In this document: positions 17,184-29,383 of the stretch, one piece after another
How the letters are laid out: each line of letters opens with the position of its first letter
How positions within the stretch are numbered: position 1 is the stretch's first letter
Origin: Planococcus halocryophilus
Lineage (GTDB): Bacteria; Bacillota; Bacilli; Bacillales_A; Planococcaceae
Length of the DNA stretch: 64,000 nt
Reading direction: 5' to 3'
Assembly: GCF_001687585.2 (NCBI RefSeq)
Contig: NZ_CP016537.2
Location: forward strand, 1,398,001-1,462,000
Translations under genes and position numbers: made by a program
Notes under the pieces: generated by a model
Told to the model about the DNA's origin: nothing
The model's database searches: none
The model's input: only the letters and a program-made list of their open reading frames with translations

Positions 17184-17780
17184 ATGTACGATTACATAAA
17201 AGGCACGGTGACACGCGTAACGCCTGAATATTTAGTAATAGAGCAACAAGGAATTGGTTGGCAAATTTTTGCGCCAAACCCGTATTCATTTGGTACAGAA
17301 GATTTGCAAGTATTTCTTCATCATCATGTGCGAGAAGATGCTCAATTGTTATTTGGCTTTCCAACATTCGAGCAGCGAGAATTGTTTCGCAAATTGATTT
17401 CGGTTTCTGGCATCGGTCCAAAAGGTGCGTTAGCCATTTTAGCGAGTGGACAACCCCAACATGTTATTGAAGCGATCGAACAAGAAGATGAATCATATTT
17501 GGTGAAATTCCCAGGAGTCGGTAAGAAAACAGCTCGTCAAATGATTTTGGATTTAAAAGGCAAGCTTACCGAGTTTTTCGGCGAATCGTTAGGAGCAGAA
17601 GACACGAATAGCTTGTTAGCACATGACCGTATAGAACTTGAAGAAGCGATGCTAGCACTTGGTGCACTCGGTTATTCAGAACGGGAAATCAATAAAGTGA
17701 AACCACAATTGCGCGATTTGGATTTAGATACAGAAGGATTTATGAAAAAAGCGTTACAGTTATTACTCAAACAAAACTGA
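17184..17780 (+). CDS. ruvA: Holliday junction DNA helicase subunit RuvA
   Basis: Binds Holliday junctions and loads RuvB. The 198-residue protein shows the family start MYDYIKGTVT, an OB fold (1-62), two helix-hairpin-helix motifs (VSGIGPKGALAIL and FPGVGKKTARQMI) and a C-terminal RuvB-interacting domain (about 150-198). GGAGAG precedes the ATG, and TGCTATAAT at 17146-17153 is a possible extended -10. ruvB follows after 18 bases. Confidence 0.97.
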   Translation: MYDYIKGTVTRVTPEYLVIEQQGIGWQIFAPNPYSFGTEDLQVFLHHHVREDAQLLFGFPTFEQRELFRKLISVSGIGPKGALAILASGQPQHVIEAIEQEDESYLVKFPGVGKKTARQMILDLKGKLTEFFGESLGAEDTNSLLAHDRIELEEAMLALGALGYSEREINKVKPQLRDLDLDTEGFMKKALQLLLKQN

Positions 17781-17798
17781 TGAAAGGAGGCGAACGGC

Positions 17799-18793
17799 AT
17801 GGAAGACCGCATTATAGATAGTGAAATTTCGGAATTTGATGATCGTTTTGAACAATCATTGCGACCTCAAATGTTGTCTCAATATATTGGGCAACATAAA
17901 GTAAAACACAATTTGCAAATTTTCATCGAAGCGGCAAAAATGCGTCAAGAAAGTTTAGACCATGTCTTGTTGTACGGGCCTCCTGGACTCGGGAAGACGA
18001 CGTTGGCTGCTGTTATCGCCAATGAAATGGAAGTTAACGTTAAAATGACCAGCGGACCAGCAATTGAACGTCCGGGTGATTTAGCCGCAATCGTATCGTC
18101 ATTAGAACCTGGTGATGTATTATTTATCGATGAAATTCATCGTTTAAATCGTGCAATTGAAGAAGTGCTTTATCCGGCGATGGAAGATTTTTGTTTGGAT
18201 ATTGTCGTCGGTAAAGGTCCGACAGCGAGGTCTGTAAGACTCGATTTGCCACCATTTACATTAATTGGCGCAACAACGCGTGCTGGTGCTTTATCGGCGC
18301 CGCTGCGTGACCGTTTTGGTGTGTTGTCACGACTCGACTATTACGACACGGAAGCGTTGACAGAAATCGTCATCCGTTCTTCAAAATTATTCGAAGCAGA
18401 CATTGATCCAAACGCCGCTATTGAAATTGCACGTCGTTCTCGTGGTACGCCGCGTATTGCCAACCGTTTACTAAAACGTGTTCGTGATTATGCACAAGTT
18501 CGCGGCACCGGCACCATTACGATGGACATGGCAGAGCAAGCACTGGAAATGCTGCAAGTTGACCCACTGGGACTCGATCACATTGACCATAAATTATTAA
18601 CGGGTATGATAGAACGTTTCCGCGGCGGTCCGGTTGGATTAGATACCATAGCAGCAAGTATTGGAGAAGAATCGACAACAATTGAAGATGTTTACGAACC
18701 TTACTTATTGCAAATTGGTTTTATCCAACGAACACCAAGAGGTCGTACTGTTACACAATTAGCCTACGAACACTTTAAAATGGAGATGCCTGA

Positions 18794-18797
<4 letters not shown>
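17799..18797 (+). CDS. ruvB: Holliday junction DNA helicase motor RuvB
   Basis: AAA+ motor that drives branch migration. 332 residues: Walker [11 protein letters not shown], Walker B FIDEIHRL, sensor GATTRAG, arginine finger region LRDRFG, and a C-terminal winged helix (about 255-332, with [14 protein letters not shown]). AAAGGAGGCG precedes the ATG. The stop overlaps queA by four bases. Confidence 0.97.
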
Positions 18798-21012
<2,215 letters not shown>

Positions 21013-21054
21013 GTTTGAAAAAGAATAGAGAAAGTGAAAGGGGGAAATTGAATA

Positions 21055-21330
21055 ATGGATACGTTAATTGCGTTATCACCTTTACTATTAATGTTCTTGT
21101 TGATGTGGTTTTTCATCATCCGTCCTGCCCAAAAGCGTCAAAAAGCAACTAAAAACATGCAGACAGAACTAAGACGTGGCGACCGTATTGTCACAATCGG
21201 TGGTTTGCACGGCCTAGTGGATGCAGTTGATGATGCAACAATCTACATCACTGTAGCTGATGGCACGCGCTTGCAGTTTGAGCGTCAAGCAATCGCACGC
21301 GTAGTGGAATCTGCAAAAGCAGTAATCTAA
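21055..21330 (+). CDS. yajC: Preprotein translocase subunit YajC
   Basis: Single-span membrane protein associated with SecDF. 91 residues: a membrane helix near the start (about 7-23, LSPLLLMFLLMWFFIIRPAQ) then a soluble domain with RRGDRIVTIGGLHG. AAAGGGGGAAA precedes the ATG. Linked to tgt as in most bacteria and ended by a terminator; secDF follows one gene later. Confidence 0.95.
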   Translation: MDTLIALSPLLLMFLLMWFFIIRPAQKRQKATKNMQTELRRGDRIVTIGGLHGLVDAVDDATIYITVADGTRLQFERQAIARVVESAKAVI

Positions 21331-21339
21331 ATGCAAAAG

Positions 21340-21368
21340 TGCGCCTTCGATTTAGAAGGCGTTTTTTT
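21340..21368 (+). terminator. Intrinsic terminator after yajC
   Basis: Stem GCGCCTTC/GAAGGCGT with a 6-nt loop and seven T. Confidence 0.85.
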
Positions 21369-21448
21369 ATTGAATAAATAATGTCCTTATTCTAAATTTT
21401 CCAGTTACGAGGTACAATAGATACAACATATCGGAAAGGAGTATTCGC

Positions 21449-21760
21449 ATGACGAGTTATCCGGAACAATTTGAATTCGTTTTGCCAGCGCTCGAAAGTA
21501 AACGCAGTGAATTTCATCATTTCGATTATGATACCTTTACAGAAGAAGACTTATGGGAGTTTTGTGTAAAGAAAAAATGGCGTAAAAAAGATATAAACAC
21601 CATGCACCTATATGAAATGATCAACGACATTATGGATATGACGGCATCTGACTTTTTAGCTTACCACCAAGTTGAAGAGTTAAAAAAAGCTCGATGGCAT
21701 GATGACAGTACGCTTGAAAATATTCAACATTTGCTGCGGCCACTTAAAAAAAATAAATAG
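21449..21760 (+). CDS. comN: ComN-like post-transcriptional regulator
   Basis: 103-residue protein of the ComN/YrzD family. In B. subtilis ComN promotes accumulation of comE operon mRNA, needed for competence. The protein is small, rich in acidic and aromatic residues (EEDLWEFCVKKKWRKKD; MHLYEMINDIMDMTASDF) with no membrane segment or known catalytic motif. GGAAAGGAG precedes the ATG. Its position before secDF matches B. subtilis yrzD. The comE operon at 61.8 kb in this window is a candidate target. Confidence 0.85.
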   Translation: MTSYPEQFEFVLPALESKRSEFHHFDYDTFTEEDLWEFCVKKKWRKKDINTMHLYEMINDIMDMTASDFLAYHQVEELKKARWHDDSTLENIQHLLRPLKKNK

Positions 21761-21836
21761 ACATTTTTTATTAAGTAGACAGGTCTCAACTAGATTTTAA
21801 AAACACACATTTTTCACTCGATTCACCGAGTTGAAT

Positions 21837-21865
21837 TTGACAGCTCATTACCGCTGTTTCATAAT
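21837..21865 (+). promoter_or_regulatory. Strong sigma-A promoter of secDF
   Basis: Consensus TTGACA at 21837-21842 and CATAAT at 21860-21865 with an ideal 17-bp spacer. Initiation near 21872 leaves a 34-nt leader to the ATG at 21906, which also rules out the earlier in-frame ATG at 21831 because it lies upstream of the promoter. Confidence 0.8.
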
Positions 21866-21905
21866 GATAGTGCTGTGTTTTTCACGACGAGGAGGAAATT
21901 TACAT

Positions 21906-24182
21906 ATGAAAGCAAGAGGTCGCATTATTGCCTTTTTCTTATTGGTTGTTTTACTGATAGGAGTTATTGGCAGCACGAGTTTACCAATCGCAAAAGACAT
22001 TAAATTAGGGTTGGATTTGCAAGGTGGTTTTGAAGTGCTATACGAAGTATCAGCGCTTGAAGATGGCCAGGAAATTACGCAAGACGTGCTGACGGATACG
22101 ACAAATGCGTTAATGAACCGAATTAACGTACTAGGTGTCAGCGAACCGGTTATTCAAATTGAAGGAGAAGACCGCATTCGCGTTCAATTGGCAGGAGTTG
22201 AAGATCAGTCTTCTGCACGTGAATTGCTATCGACTGAAGCGAACTTAACGTTCCGTGATGCTGAAGACAATTTATTACTTTCTGGTAATGACTTGAAACA
22301 AGGCGGAGCTACGGGAACTTTCGATTCTAATGGCAACCCAATCGTGACATTGGAATTAAATGACCCAAGTAAATTCGCTGAAATTACACAACAAGTTTCA
22401 CAAACAGCGTCACCAAATAATGTGTTAGTTATTTGGCTGGATTTTGAAGAAGGTGTCGATTCATACGCAGAAGAGCGTTTGAAAGCAGATCCGAAATTTG
22501 TTTCAGCCCCGAGTGTGAAACAGCGAATTTCTTCGCCATCTGTTGAAATTTCAGGATCATTTACAGTAGAAGAAACGCAAAATCTGGCGGGTATTTTAAA
22601 TGCCGGTGCGTTACCGGTTAGCTTAGAAGAAATTTACTCGACTTCTGTGGGTGCACAGTTTGGTGAACAAGCACTTGACCAAACTATGGTTGCAGCAGCA
22701 GTTGGTATTGCGCTAGTGCTGTTATTCATGCTCGTGTATTATCGTTTACCAGGTATGGTAGCAGTTGTTACGCTATCAGCTTATGTTTACTTGATACTGC
22801 TCGTGTTTGAATGGATTGGCGGCGTGTTGACGTTACCAGGTATTGCAGCAATTATGCTTGGTGTCGGGATGGCAGTTGATGCCAATATCATCACATACGA
22901 ACGTATTCGTGAAGAAATGCGTACCGGGAAATCGATTAAAGAGTCGTTCCGAGTAGGTGCACGTTCATCATTCTCGGCGATAATTGATGCCAACGTTACG
23001 ACTTTATTAGCAGCAGCGGTGTTGTTCTATTATGGAACTAGCTCTGTTAAAGGTTTTGCGACTTTACTTATTATCTCTATTTTAGTCAGTTTCTTAACAG
23101 CTGTTTGGGGGTCGCGTTTACTGCTCGGCCTGTGGGTCAACAGTGGTTTGCTCGACTACAAGCCTGGCATGTTTGGATTAAAAAAATCAATCATTCATAC
23201 AAAAGAAGAAGGTTTAGAAATTACGGATCTATCTACACGTTTTGATCGCTTTGATTTTGCACGTAATCGCAATAAGTTTTTCTTAGCTTCGATTGTGTTG
23301 ATCGTTTCAGGGATGGCTGTTCTTGGGGTGTTCCGTCTAAATCTAGGAATCGACTTCTCAAGTGGTACGCGTGTGGAAATAGCTTCAGAAGCTGCGTTAA
23401 CAAAAGAAGAAGTACAAACTTTCTTAGATGGTGCTGGATTTGAAACAGACGATATTGTTATTTCAGGTGACGATTCCAATATCGGTGTTGCTCGTTTTGC
23501 AGAAGAATTTAGTCAAGAAGAAATTAATAACTTAAAAGCTGTAACAATGGATGAGTTTGGTGCAGAACCAAACGTGTCAACAGTGTCACCGACAGTAGGT
23601 CAAGAGTTGGCGAAAAATGCATTGTATGCATTATCTATCGCAGCTGTTGGTATTATCATCTATGTTGCATTCCGTTTTGAATGGCGAATGGGTGTCGCAT
23701 CAATTGTTGCATTAATTCACGATGCATTCTTCATCGTAGCAGCTTTCAGTTTATTGCGTCTTGAAGTGGACATTACCTTTATCGCAGCTGTCTTAACGAT
23801 TATCGGTTACTCGATTAATGATACCATCGTGACGTTTGACCGAATTCGTGAAAACATGAAGCGCATGAAGAAAATTGACACTGTCGAGCAACTAGAAAAA
23901 GTGGTCAACGTATCACTTCGACAAACGCTAGGTCGTTCGGTTAACACAGTGATGACAGTGTTATTAGTAGTGATCGCTTTATTAATCTTTGGTGCACCAT
24001 CAATCACAAACTTTTCGATTGCTTTACTAATCGGTTTAATCGCCGGTACGTATTCTTCGATCTTTATCGCCGCTCAATTATGGTTGATATTGAAAAAAGG
24101 TGAGTTGAATAAAAAAGGTCCAATCGATATCGAGAAAAAAGAACAAGAAAACAAATGGGGTTCTGACGAGCCGGTTGTTTAA
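21906..24182 (+). CDS. secDF: Fused protein translocase subunit SecDF
   Basis: Proton-driven membrane protein that pulls secreted proteins across the membrane after SecA. 758 residues: SecD half (1 to about 440) with DIKLGLDLQGGFEV, a large extracellular P1 region and membrane segments; SecF half (about 470-740) with GIDFSSGTRVEI and YSINDTIVTFDRIRENM. About 12 membrane helices in all, in the RND arrangement. The natural SecD-SecF fusion is normal for Bacillales. GAGGAGG precedes the start. Confidence 0.96.
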   Translation: MKARGRIIAFFLLVVLLIGVIGSTSLPIAKDIKLGLDLQGGFEVLYEVSALEDGQEITQDVLTDTTNALMNRINVLGVSEPVIQIEGEDRIRVQLAGVEDQSSARELLSTEANLTFRDAEDNLLLSGNDLKQGGATGTFDSNGNPIVTLELNDPSKFAEITQQVSQTASPNNVLVIWLDFEEGVDSYAEERLKADPKFVSAPSVKQRISSPSVEISGSFTVEETQNLAGILNAGALPVSLEEIYSTSVGAQFGEQALDQTMVAAAVGIALVLLFMLVYYRLPGMVAVVTLSAYVYLILLVFEWIGGVLTLPGIAAIMLGVGMAVDANIITYERIREEMRTGKSIKESFRVGARSSFSAIIDANVTTLLAAAVLFYYGTSSVKGFATLLIISILVSFLTAVWGSRLLLGLWVNSGLLDYKPGMFGLKKSIIHTKEEGLEITDLSTRFDRFDFARNRNKFFLASIVLIVSGMAVLGVFRLNLGIDFSSGTRVEIASEAALTKEEVQTFLDGAGFETDDIVISGDDSNIGVARFAEEFSQEEINNLKAVTMDEFGAEPNVSTVSPTVGQELAKNALYALSIAAVGIIIYVAFRFEWRMGVASIVALIHDAFFIVAAFSLLRLEVDITFIAAVLTIIGYSINDTIVTFDRIRENMKRMKKIDTVEQLEKVVNVSLRQTLGRSVNTVMTVLLVVIALLIFGAPSITNFSIALLIGLIAGTYSSIFIAAQLWLILKKGELNKKGPIDIEKKEQENKWGSDEPVV

Positions 24183-24197
24183 GTTTGAAATAGAAAT

Positions 24198-24238
24198 GGA
24201 ACAGGGTATAGTTAGATTGACCCTGTTCTATTTTTTTA
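24198..24238 (+). terminator. Intrinsic terminator after secDF
   Basis: Stem GAACAGGGT/ACCCTGTTC with a 12-nt loop followed by a run of seven T. Confidence 0.8.
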
Positions 24239-24257
24239 ATTGAAAGGAGAAATGACA

Positions 24258-24635
24258 ATGAAATTACAATGGCTACTTTTAATTGGACTCGTTTTTGCAG
24301 TAATTATTGCCGTATTTGCCGTTGTCAACGTTGACGAAGTACCGGTCAATTATGTATTCGGAGAAGCCGAATGGCCGTTAATCTTGGTGATTTTAGCTTC
24401 TGCACTTCTTGGATTTTTACTCAGCAGTGTGTTGGCGATTATGCGCAATTACCAAATGCAACGTAAAGTTAAAGCGTTGCAAAAAGAAATTGCTGTAAAA
24501 GAAACGCTAATCGCGACTCAACAAAACGAAATTGCTGCTTACCAAAAAGCGGGCGTAGAACCGGAAGCTCAAATTGTAACAAGCGAAAAACCACCACAAG
24601 AATCAACCGAAAATACAACTAAAGAAGAAATCTAA
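24258..24635 (+). CDS. LapA-domain membrane protein (YrvD-like)
   Basis: 125-residue protein with two membrane helices (about 5-24 and 41-61) and a cytoplasmic coiled-coil tail (about 70-105) ending in a Lys/Glu/Thr-rich stretch. This is the LapA_dom layout named for a lipopolysaccharide assembly protein; in Gram-positives the role is unknown. It is the equivalent of yrvD between secDF and recJ in B. subtilis. AAAGGAGA at 24243-24250 supports ATG 24258; ATG 24252 and TTG 24240 are too close to or before it. Confidence 0.82.
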   Translation: MKLQWLLLIGLVFAVIIAVFAVVNVDEVPVNYVFGEAEWPLILVILASALLGFLLSSVLAIMRNYQMQRKVKALQKEIAVKETLIATQQNEIAAYQKAGVEPEAQIVTSEKPPQESTENTTKEEI

Positions 24636-24641
24636 AAAATG

Positions 24642-24673
24642 AACCTTTCGATGGAGACATCGAAAGGTTTTTG
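24642..24673 (+). terminator. Intrinsic terminator before recJ
   Basis: Perfect 12-bp stem AACCTTTCGATG/CATCGAAAGGTT with a GAGA loop and T run. It starts seven bases after the LapA-domain gene. Confidence 0.85.
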
Positions 24674-24719
24674 TCTGTGATTTTTTACTGTATAATGAAT
24701 CGGTGAGGAAGTGAATTCG

Positions 24720-27062
24720 ATGATAGAATCTAAAAAAAGATGGCGTTTAACAACGCCAGATGAACAACAAGTCCAAGACATCCAGAACGAATTGAATATA
24801 TCATCTGTGCTAGCTAAAATTTTAGTGACGCGTGGTTTAAACACAGCTGAAGCAGCCCGCGCATTTATGAAAATGGACGTTAGCGGTATGCATGATCCTT
24901 ATTTGATGAAAGATATGGACATTGCCGTTACGCGTATTCGCGAAGCAATCGACAAACAAGAGAAAATTGTGGTTTACGGTGATTACGATGCGGATGGTGT
25001 CACGAGCACAACCGTTATGATGACTGTGTTGCAAGATTTAGGGGCCGATGTGTCCTTTATGATACCGAATCGTTTTAAACATGGGTATGGACCCAATACT
25101 GAATTGTTCCAACAAGCTTTTGACAACGGAACAAAACTAATCGTCACTGTCGATAACGGCATTTCAGGCATCGAGCAAGTTGATTTTGCCAATGGCTTAG
25201 GAATGGATGTTATCATCAGTGACCACCATGATATTGGAGACCAATTACCAAATGCATTAGCGATTGTTCACCCGCGTCATCCCGAAGGACATTATCCTTT
25301 TGGCGAACTGGCTGGAGTCGGAGTCGCGTTTAAAATGGCACATGCGCTATATGAAGAAATTCCAGATCATTTGATTGAGTTGACAGCGATTGGTACAGTG
25401 GCCGATTTGGTTCCGCTACATGGAGAAAACCGATTGTTTGTTAAAGAAGGATTGGCTGCATTAATTGATTCACCGAGTCCTGCGATTGGAGCTCTTTGTG
25501 AAGTAGCTGGCGTCAAACAACAAGACATAACAGAAGAAACAATTGGCTTTATGTTTGGGCCGCGTATTAATGCTATTGGTCGTCTGCAAGATGCAGACCC
25601 AGCTGTACAAATGTTCTTAACAGAAGACCCAGCAGAAGCACGTTCATTGGCTTCTGGGCTTGATGTGTTAAATAAAGAGCGCCAAGCAATTGTGAAACAA
25701 ATAACAGAAGAAGCGATGCAACAAGTGGAACAGCGTTATCCAGATGGAGTACCACACGTTATCGTTGTCGCGCAAGAAGGTTGGAATCCTGGCGTAGTTG
25801 GGATTGTGGCATCAAAACTGACAGAGAAATTTTATCGCCCATCGATTGTGTTGTCGTTAAATCAAGAGAACGGCAAAGCAAAAGGTTCAGCTCGAAGCAT
25901 CGATGGCTTTCATTTGTATAACGAATTAGCCAAAAACAGAGACATTTTACCGCATTTTGGCGGACATCCAATGGCAGCAGGTATGACTCTTGAAGCAAGT
26001 GATGTGGATGAGTTGCGCGAGCGATTGATCAAGCAAGCAGAAACAACTTTAACAGCAGATGATTTACTGCCTGTTGTGGATATTGACATTCCGCTTCGTT
26101 TAGACGAAATCGACATTACAGCGATTGAATCGATGCGCTCACTTGCACCGTTTGGTATGGGCTTTGCGAAACCGAAGTTTTATCTTGAAGGCGTCCACGT
26201 GTCGTCTATTCGTAAAATTGGCGCTGCTTCAAATCATTTGAAAATGGAATTGACGCAACACGCTGCAACGCTGGATGCAGTTGGCTTTGGGCTCGGTTCT
26301 GTGGGAGATGAATTAACACCAGATGTTAAAATTGATGTGATTGGTGATTTGCAAGTGAATGAATGGAACGGACGCAAAAAGCCGCAACTAATGGTGGAAG
26401 ATGTTCGTACAGACCAATGGCAATTATTCGATATTCGCGGCATTCGCCAAGTATCTCGTTGGTCGAAATTGATCCCACAACAAAACCAAGTGTTTTTAGC
26501 TTTTAAAGAAGAAACACCTGCATTATTTCAATCATTTTTGCCACAGCCAATTTCTACAGTTGCTCAATTAAATGCTTTACCAGATAGCAAAGACCATTTA
26601 GTGCTGTTGGACTTACCAGAGTCTGAAGAGCAATTGGCTGAAGTGTTATCGAAGTTAAAACCAAAACGCATTTATGCGCATTTTCATGCCAAGGATTCTC
26701 AGTATTTCGAGCAAATTCCGACGCGTGAACAATTTAAGTGGTTATTCGCTTTTATTAAAAAGCGGGGGTCATTTGATTTCAATAAACATTGTGACGAGTT
26801 AGCAAAACACAAAGGTTGGACACGAGATTCATTATTTTTCATGCTGCAGGTGTTTTTTGAACTTGGTTTTGTTACACTTAACAATGGTATTACCGAGATT
26901 GCGCAATCGCCAAGCAAACAGGATTTATCAGAAGCTCCGATTTATAAACGTCGTGAGCAGCAGATTGCCTTGGAGCAAAAGCTTTTGTATGCGTCTTTTA
27001 AAGATTTAAAAGAGTGGTTCGATACGAAAGTATCTGCCAAGGAGGAAGAAATATGGATTTAA
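24720..27062 (+). CDS. recJ: Single-stranded-DNA exonuclease RecJ
   Basis: 5'-3' exonuclease acting in recombination and mismatch repair. 780 residues with the DHH phosphoesterase motifs [21 protein letters not shown] and ISDHHDIG, the DHHA1 motif [11 protein letters not shown] (near residue 415), then an OB domain and a long C-terminal region typical of Bacillales RecJ. A GTG at 24711 is in frame but GAGGAAG (24704-24710) fits ATG 24720 better. Consensus TATAAT at 24691-24696 may be its -10. The end overlaps apt by ten bases. Confidence 0.95.
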   Translation: MIESKKRWRLTTPDEQQVQDIQNELNISSVLAKILVTRGLNTAEAARAFMKMDVSGMHDPYLMKDMDIAVTRIREAIDKQEKIVVYGDYDADGVTSTTVMMTVLQDLGADVSFMIPNRFKHGYGPNTELFQQAFDNGTKLIVTVDNGISGIEQVDFANGLGMDVIISDHHDIGDQLPNALAIVHPRHPEGHYPFGELAGVGVAFKMAHALYEEIPDHLIELTAIGTVADLVPLHGENRLFVKEGLAALIDSPSPAIGALCEVAGVKQQDITEETIGFMFGPRINAIGRLQDADPAVQMFLTEDPAEARSLASGLDVLNKERQAIVKQITEEAMQQVEQRYPDGVPHVIVVAQEGWNPGVVGIVASKLTEKFYRPSIVLSLNQENGKAKGSARSIDGFHLYNELAKNRDILPHFGGHPMAAGMTLEASDVDELRERLIKQAETTLTADDLLPVVDIDIPLRLDEIDITAIESMRSLAPFGMGFAKPKFYLEGVHVSSIRKIGAASNHLKMELTQHAATLDAVGFGLGSVGDELTPDVKIDVIGDLQVNEWNGRKKPQLMVEDVRTDQWQLFDIRGIRQVSRWSKLIPQQNQVFLAFKEETPALFQSFLPQPISTVAQLNALPDSKDHLVLLDLPESEEQLAEVLSKLKPKRIYAHFHAKDSQYFEQIPTREQFKWLFAFIKKRGSFDFNKHCDELAKHKGWTRDSLFFMLQVFFELGFVTLNNGITEIAQSPSKQDLSEAPIYKRREQQIALEQKLLYASFKDLKEWFDTKVSAKEEEIWI

Positions 27063-27565
27063 AACAGTACATTACCATTGTTGAAGATTGGCCAAAACCA
27101 GGAATTCGTTTTAAAGACATCACATCGTTGATGGACAACGGAACTGCTTATAAGTATGCAACAGACAAAATTGTTGAATACGCAAAAACAGTAAATGCTG
27201 AAGTTATCGTAGGACCTGAAGCACGCGGATTTATCATCGGTTGCCCAGTAGCTTATGCACTTGAACTTGGCTTTGCTCCAGTTCGTAAAGAAGGAAAATT
27301 GCCACGTGAAGTGATCAAAGCCGAATACGGTCTTGAATACGGAACGGACATTTTAACGATGCATAAAGATGCCATCAAACCCGGTCAACGTGTATTAATC
27401 ACGGATGATTTGCTTGCAACGGGTGGTACGATTGGTGCTACGATTAATTTGGTAGAACAGCTTGGCGGCATTGTCGTAGGCTGCGCATTTTTGATTGAAT
27501 TGACTTACTTAGATGGTCGCAAAAACTTAGGTGGCTATGACGTCACGACATTAATGCAATATTAA
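27053..27565 (+). CDS. apt: Adenine phosphoribosyltransferase
   Basis: Salvages adenine to AMP using PRPP. 170 residues, full length, with [25 protein letters not shown] and the PRPP loop [14 protein letters not shown]. The start inside the end of recJ is set by AAGGAGG at 27039-27045. The frame extends upstream to 27014, but the added residues match nothing in the family. Followed by a terminator, so relA is separate. Confidence 0.97.
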   Translation: MDLKQYITIVEDWPKPGIRFKDITSLMDNGTAYKYATDKIVEYAKTVNAEVIVGPEARGFIIGCPVAYALELGFAPVRKEGKLPREVIKAEYGLEYGTDILTMHKDAIKPGQRVLITDDLLATGGTIGATINLVEQLGGIVVGCAFLIELTYLDGRKNLGGYDVTTLMQY

Positions 27566-27569
27566 TATG

Positions 27570-27604
27570 AAATCTCTTTGCCTTTTGGTAAAGAGATTTT
27601 TTTC
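27570..27604 (+). terminator. Intrinsic terminator after apt
   Basis: Stem AAATCTCTTT/AAAGAGATTT with a 10-nt loop and a long T run. Confidence 0.85.
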
Positions 27605-27654
27605 TACAATCTAGGGTATAGATACTGTAATGATGATAAAAGAGAGGTGTCTGG

Positions 27655-29211
27655 ATGATGAAGTTGGAAAAAAATCACGATCCCCATTTAAATGCCGCAT
27701 GGATTGACCAATTTTTGGACAATCGCACACCCCTAAAAGAAATAACCTACGAAACAGAAAAATATTTTAAAGCCATTAAAAAAGACTTTGCCACAAGTAA
27801 ATATTCTCGGCAGAAAAAAACAATGGTGCAACGAATTTGGTCTTTATTTTCAGAGACATTTACGATAGAAGACGAACATCATTTCAACAGCGTTGTTTCG
27901 GGAAACGAGCTTTTTCCGTCATGGAAAGAACGGCTAGACCAAGAATACCGAAAGCTGGAGTCGACCATTACAGATCGCGTTACTGTTACCGATTTCGGTG
28001 CAATGGGAGATGGAATGACCGATAGCACAGCTGCATTTTATAGAGCATTTGGCAATGGAGCGGTGGAAGTAAAAGTTCCAGCAGGCGTTTATATAGTCAA
28101 AGGACTGCGTATCCCGTCATGGACACGACTCATTGGTGCCGGAAAAGGTAAGACTATTATAAAGCTTCATCCAGATGCACCGCGCAGGGCACGGTTACTG
28201 ACCAACCGCAATTACATAAAAGGTAACCGGAATATTTCTGTCGAGCATTTGACATTGGACTGGCATGTTGAGCGTCTTGGTGATATTGAGAAAACAAGTA
28301 CAGGTAATAATTACTCTAGTTGTTTAACTTACTCAAATCTTACGTATGGGTGGGTAAAAGATGTGGAAGGACTCAATCCTGGGTTGCACTGTTTTGATAT
28401 TACTGCGCCGCTTTATAATTACGCAGGCGATGGTTTGCGAGGAAAAAACGGTAGCCAATTTGTTTGGCTTGATGGCGTGAGTGGTTCAGGATTTGGTGAC
28501 GACGGAGTGACGACGCATCATAGCGATTATATTTTCGTGTCAAATTCTCATTTTAGTGACCCGAGTGGTCGAGCTCATAAAAAAGGGTTTTCTAATTCGA
28601 ATGGATTTGAAGTGGACGATGGCTCCAGACATGTTTGGCTTGTCAATAACTCCAGTGCACGTTGCTTTGGTGGTGTGGAAATAAAAGCCCATGAGGATTC
28701 TTCTGCAGCAACAGGTGTCCATATATCAGGACATTTATCGGTACATGACAATCGCTCATTTAATTTCCGTCACATCGGTCATCATAAAAAAGATGATCCA
28801 CAATCGTTATCAGCCTTTAATATTCGCGCTCAAAAGCTAGTATCAATCGAACCCACTGAAACAGCACTGTACAAATCCTCATCGCCTCGCTGTTTAGTGG
28901 TGTCAGGTTATCGTAATGTGGCCATTAACCGCTTTTTATTTAGTGGGGATCCAAATTATGACTACAAAAACAAGCCCGCTGTCGCTATTCAGTACCGAGC
29001 TACATGTGTTTCATTGACCAATGGCGTTATTGAAAACTTTACGACTGCAAATGCTGATGTGTCCATAGCTGGTGGCGAACAAAGTGCAAACAGTGTACGT
29101 GTAAAAAATCTTCTAAGCATTGCCTCGGCAAAAGAAGCGGTACTGGTGGGAGAAGAGAGCGGTTTAGTTCATTTAGAAGAAATTCGAAAACGAAGTAATC
29201 TGTTTCTTTAA
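27655..29211 (+). CDS. Right-handed beta-helix protein, pectate lyase/tailspike-like
   Basis: 518 residues. Residues from about 103 carry the Pectate_lyase_3/glycosyl-hydrolase-28-like opening VTDFGAMGDGMTDSTAAF, then VKVPAGVYIVKGL and repeated short strands with N and G turns (ISVEHLTLDW, GDDGVTTHHSDYIFVSNSHF, NGFEVDDGSRHVWLVNNSS) of a parallel beta-helix, up to about 490. The first 100 residues are charged, helical and have no signal peptide or membrane span, unlike secreted pectinases. GAGAGGTG precedes paired ATGs at 27655 and 27658. It sits alone between apt and relA, where B. subtilis has no gene. Substrate unknown; a polysaccharide or teichoic-acid role is guesswork. Confidence 0.75.
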   Translation: MMKLEKNHDPHLNAAWIDQFLDNRTPLKEITYETEKYFKAIKKDFATSKYSRQKKTMVQRIWSLFSETFTIEDEHHFNSVVSGNELFPSWKERLDQEYRKLESTITDRVTVTDFGAMGDGMTDSTAAFYRAFGNGAVEVKVPAGVYIVKGLRIPSWTRLIGAGKGKTIIKLHPDAPRRARLLTNRNYIKGNRNISVEHLTLDWHVERLGDIEKTSTGNNYSSCLTYSNLTYGWVKDVEGLNPGLHCFDITAPLYNYAGDGLRGKNGSQFVWLDGVSGSGFGDDGVTTHHSDYIFVSNSHFSDPSGRAHKKGFSNSNGFEVDDGSRHVWLVNNSSARCFGGVEIKAHEDSSAATGVHISGHLSVHDNRSFNFRHIGHHKKDDPQSLSAFNIRAQKLVSIEPTETALYKSSSPRCLVVSGYRNVAINRFLFSGDPNYDYKNKPAVAIQYRATCVSLTNGVIENFTTANADVSIAGGEQSANSVRVKNLLSIASAKEAVLVGEESGLVHLEEIRKRSNLFL

Positions 29212-29309
29212 TCAATCGCTAATATGCAAGGTATAAAGAGCTAACTTTTGATTGTTTGTCGAAATTTGACGAAAATTACATTAAAGTCTCGTTAAATGGC
29301 TATCAAAGC

Positions 29310-29339
29310 TTTACATTTGACTACATTCCTTTTTATAAT
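29310..29339 (+). promoter_or_regulatory. Probable promoter of relA-dtd
   Basis: TTTACA at 29310-29315 and TATAAT at 29334-29339 with an 18-bp spacer, 45 bases before the relA start. Confidence 0.55.
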
Positions 29340-29383
29340 AGATAGATATACTTTTGGAAAAAATGAAAACAAGGTGGGCAATT

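Noticed and set aside
21831-21905. N-terminal extension of SecDF from ATG 21831
   Set aside because: It lies upstream of the consensus promoter and a perfect ribosome site precedes ATG 21906.
27837-28025. 62-codon frame inside the beta-helix gene, considered as a sign of a frameshift
   Set aside because: The main frame is continuous and carries all family motifs across this stretch.
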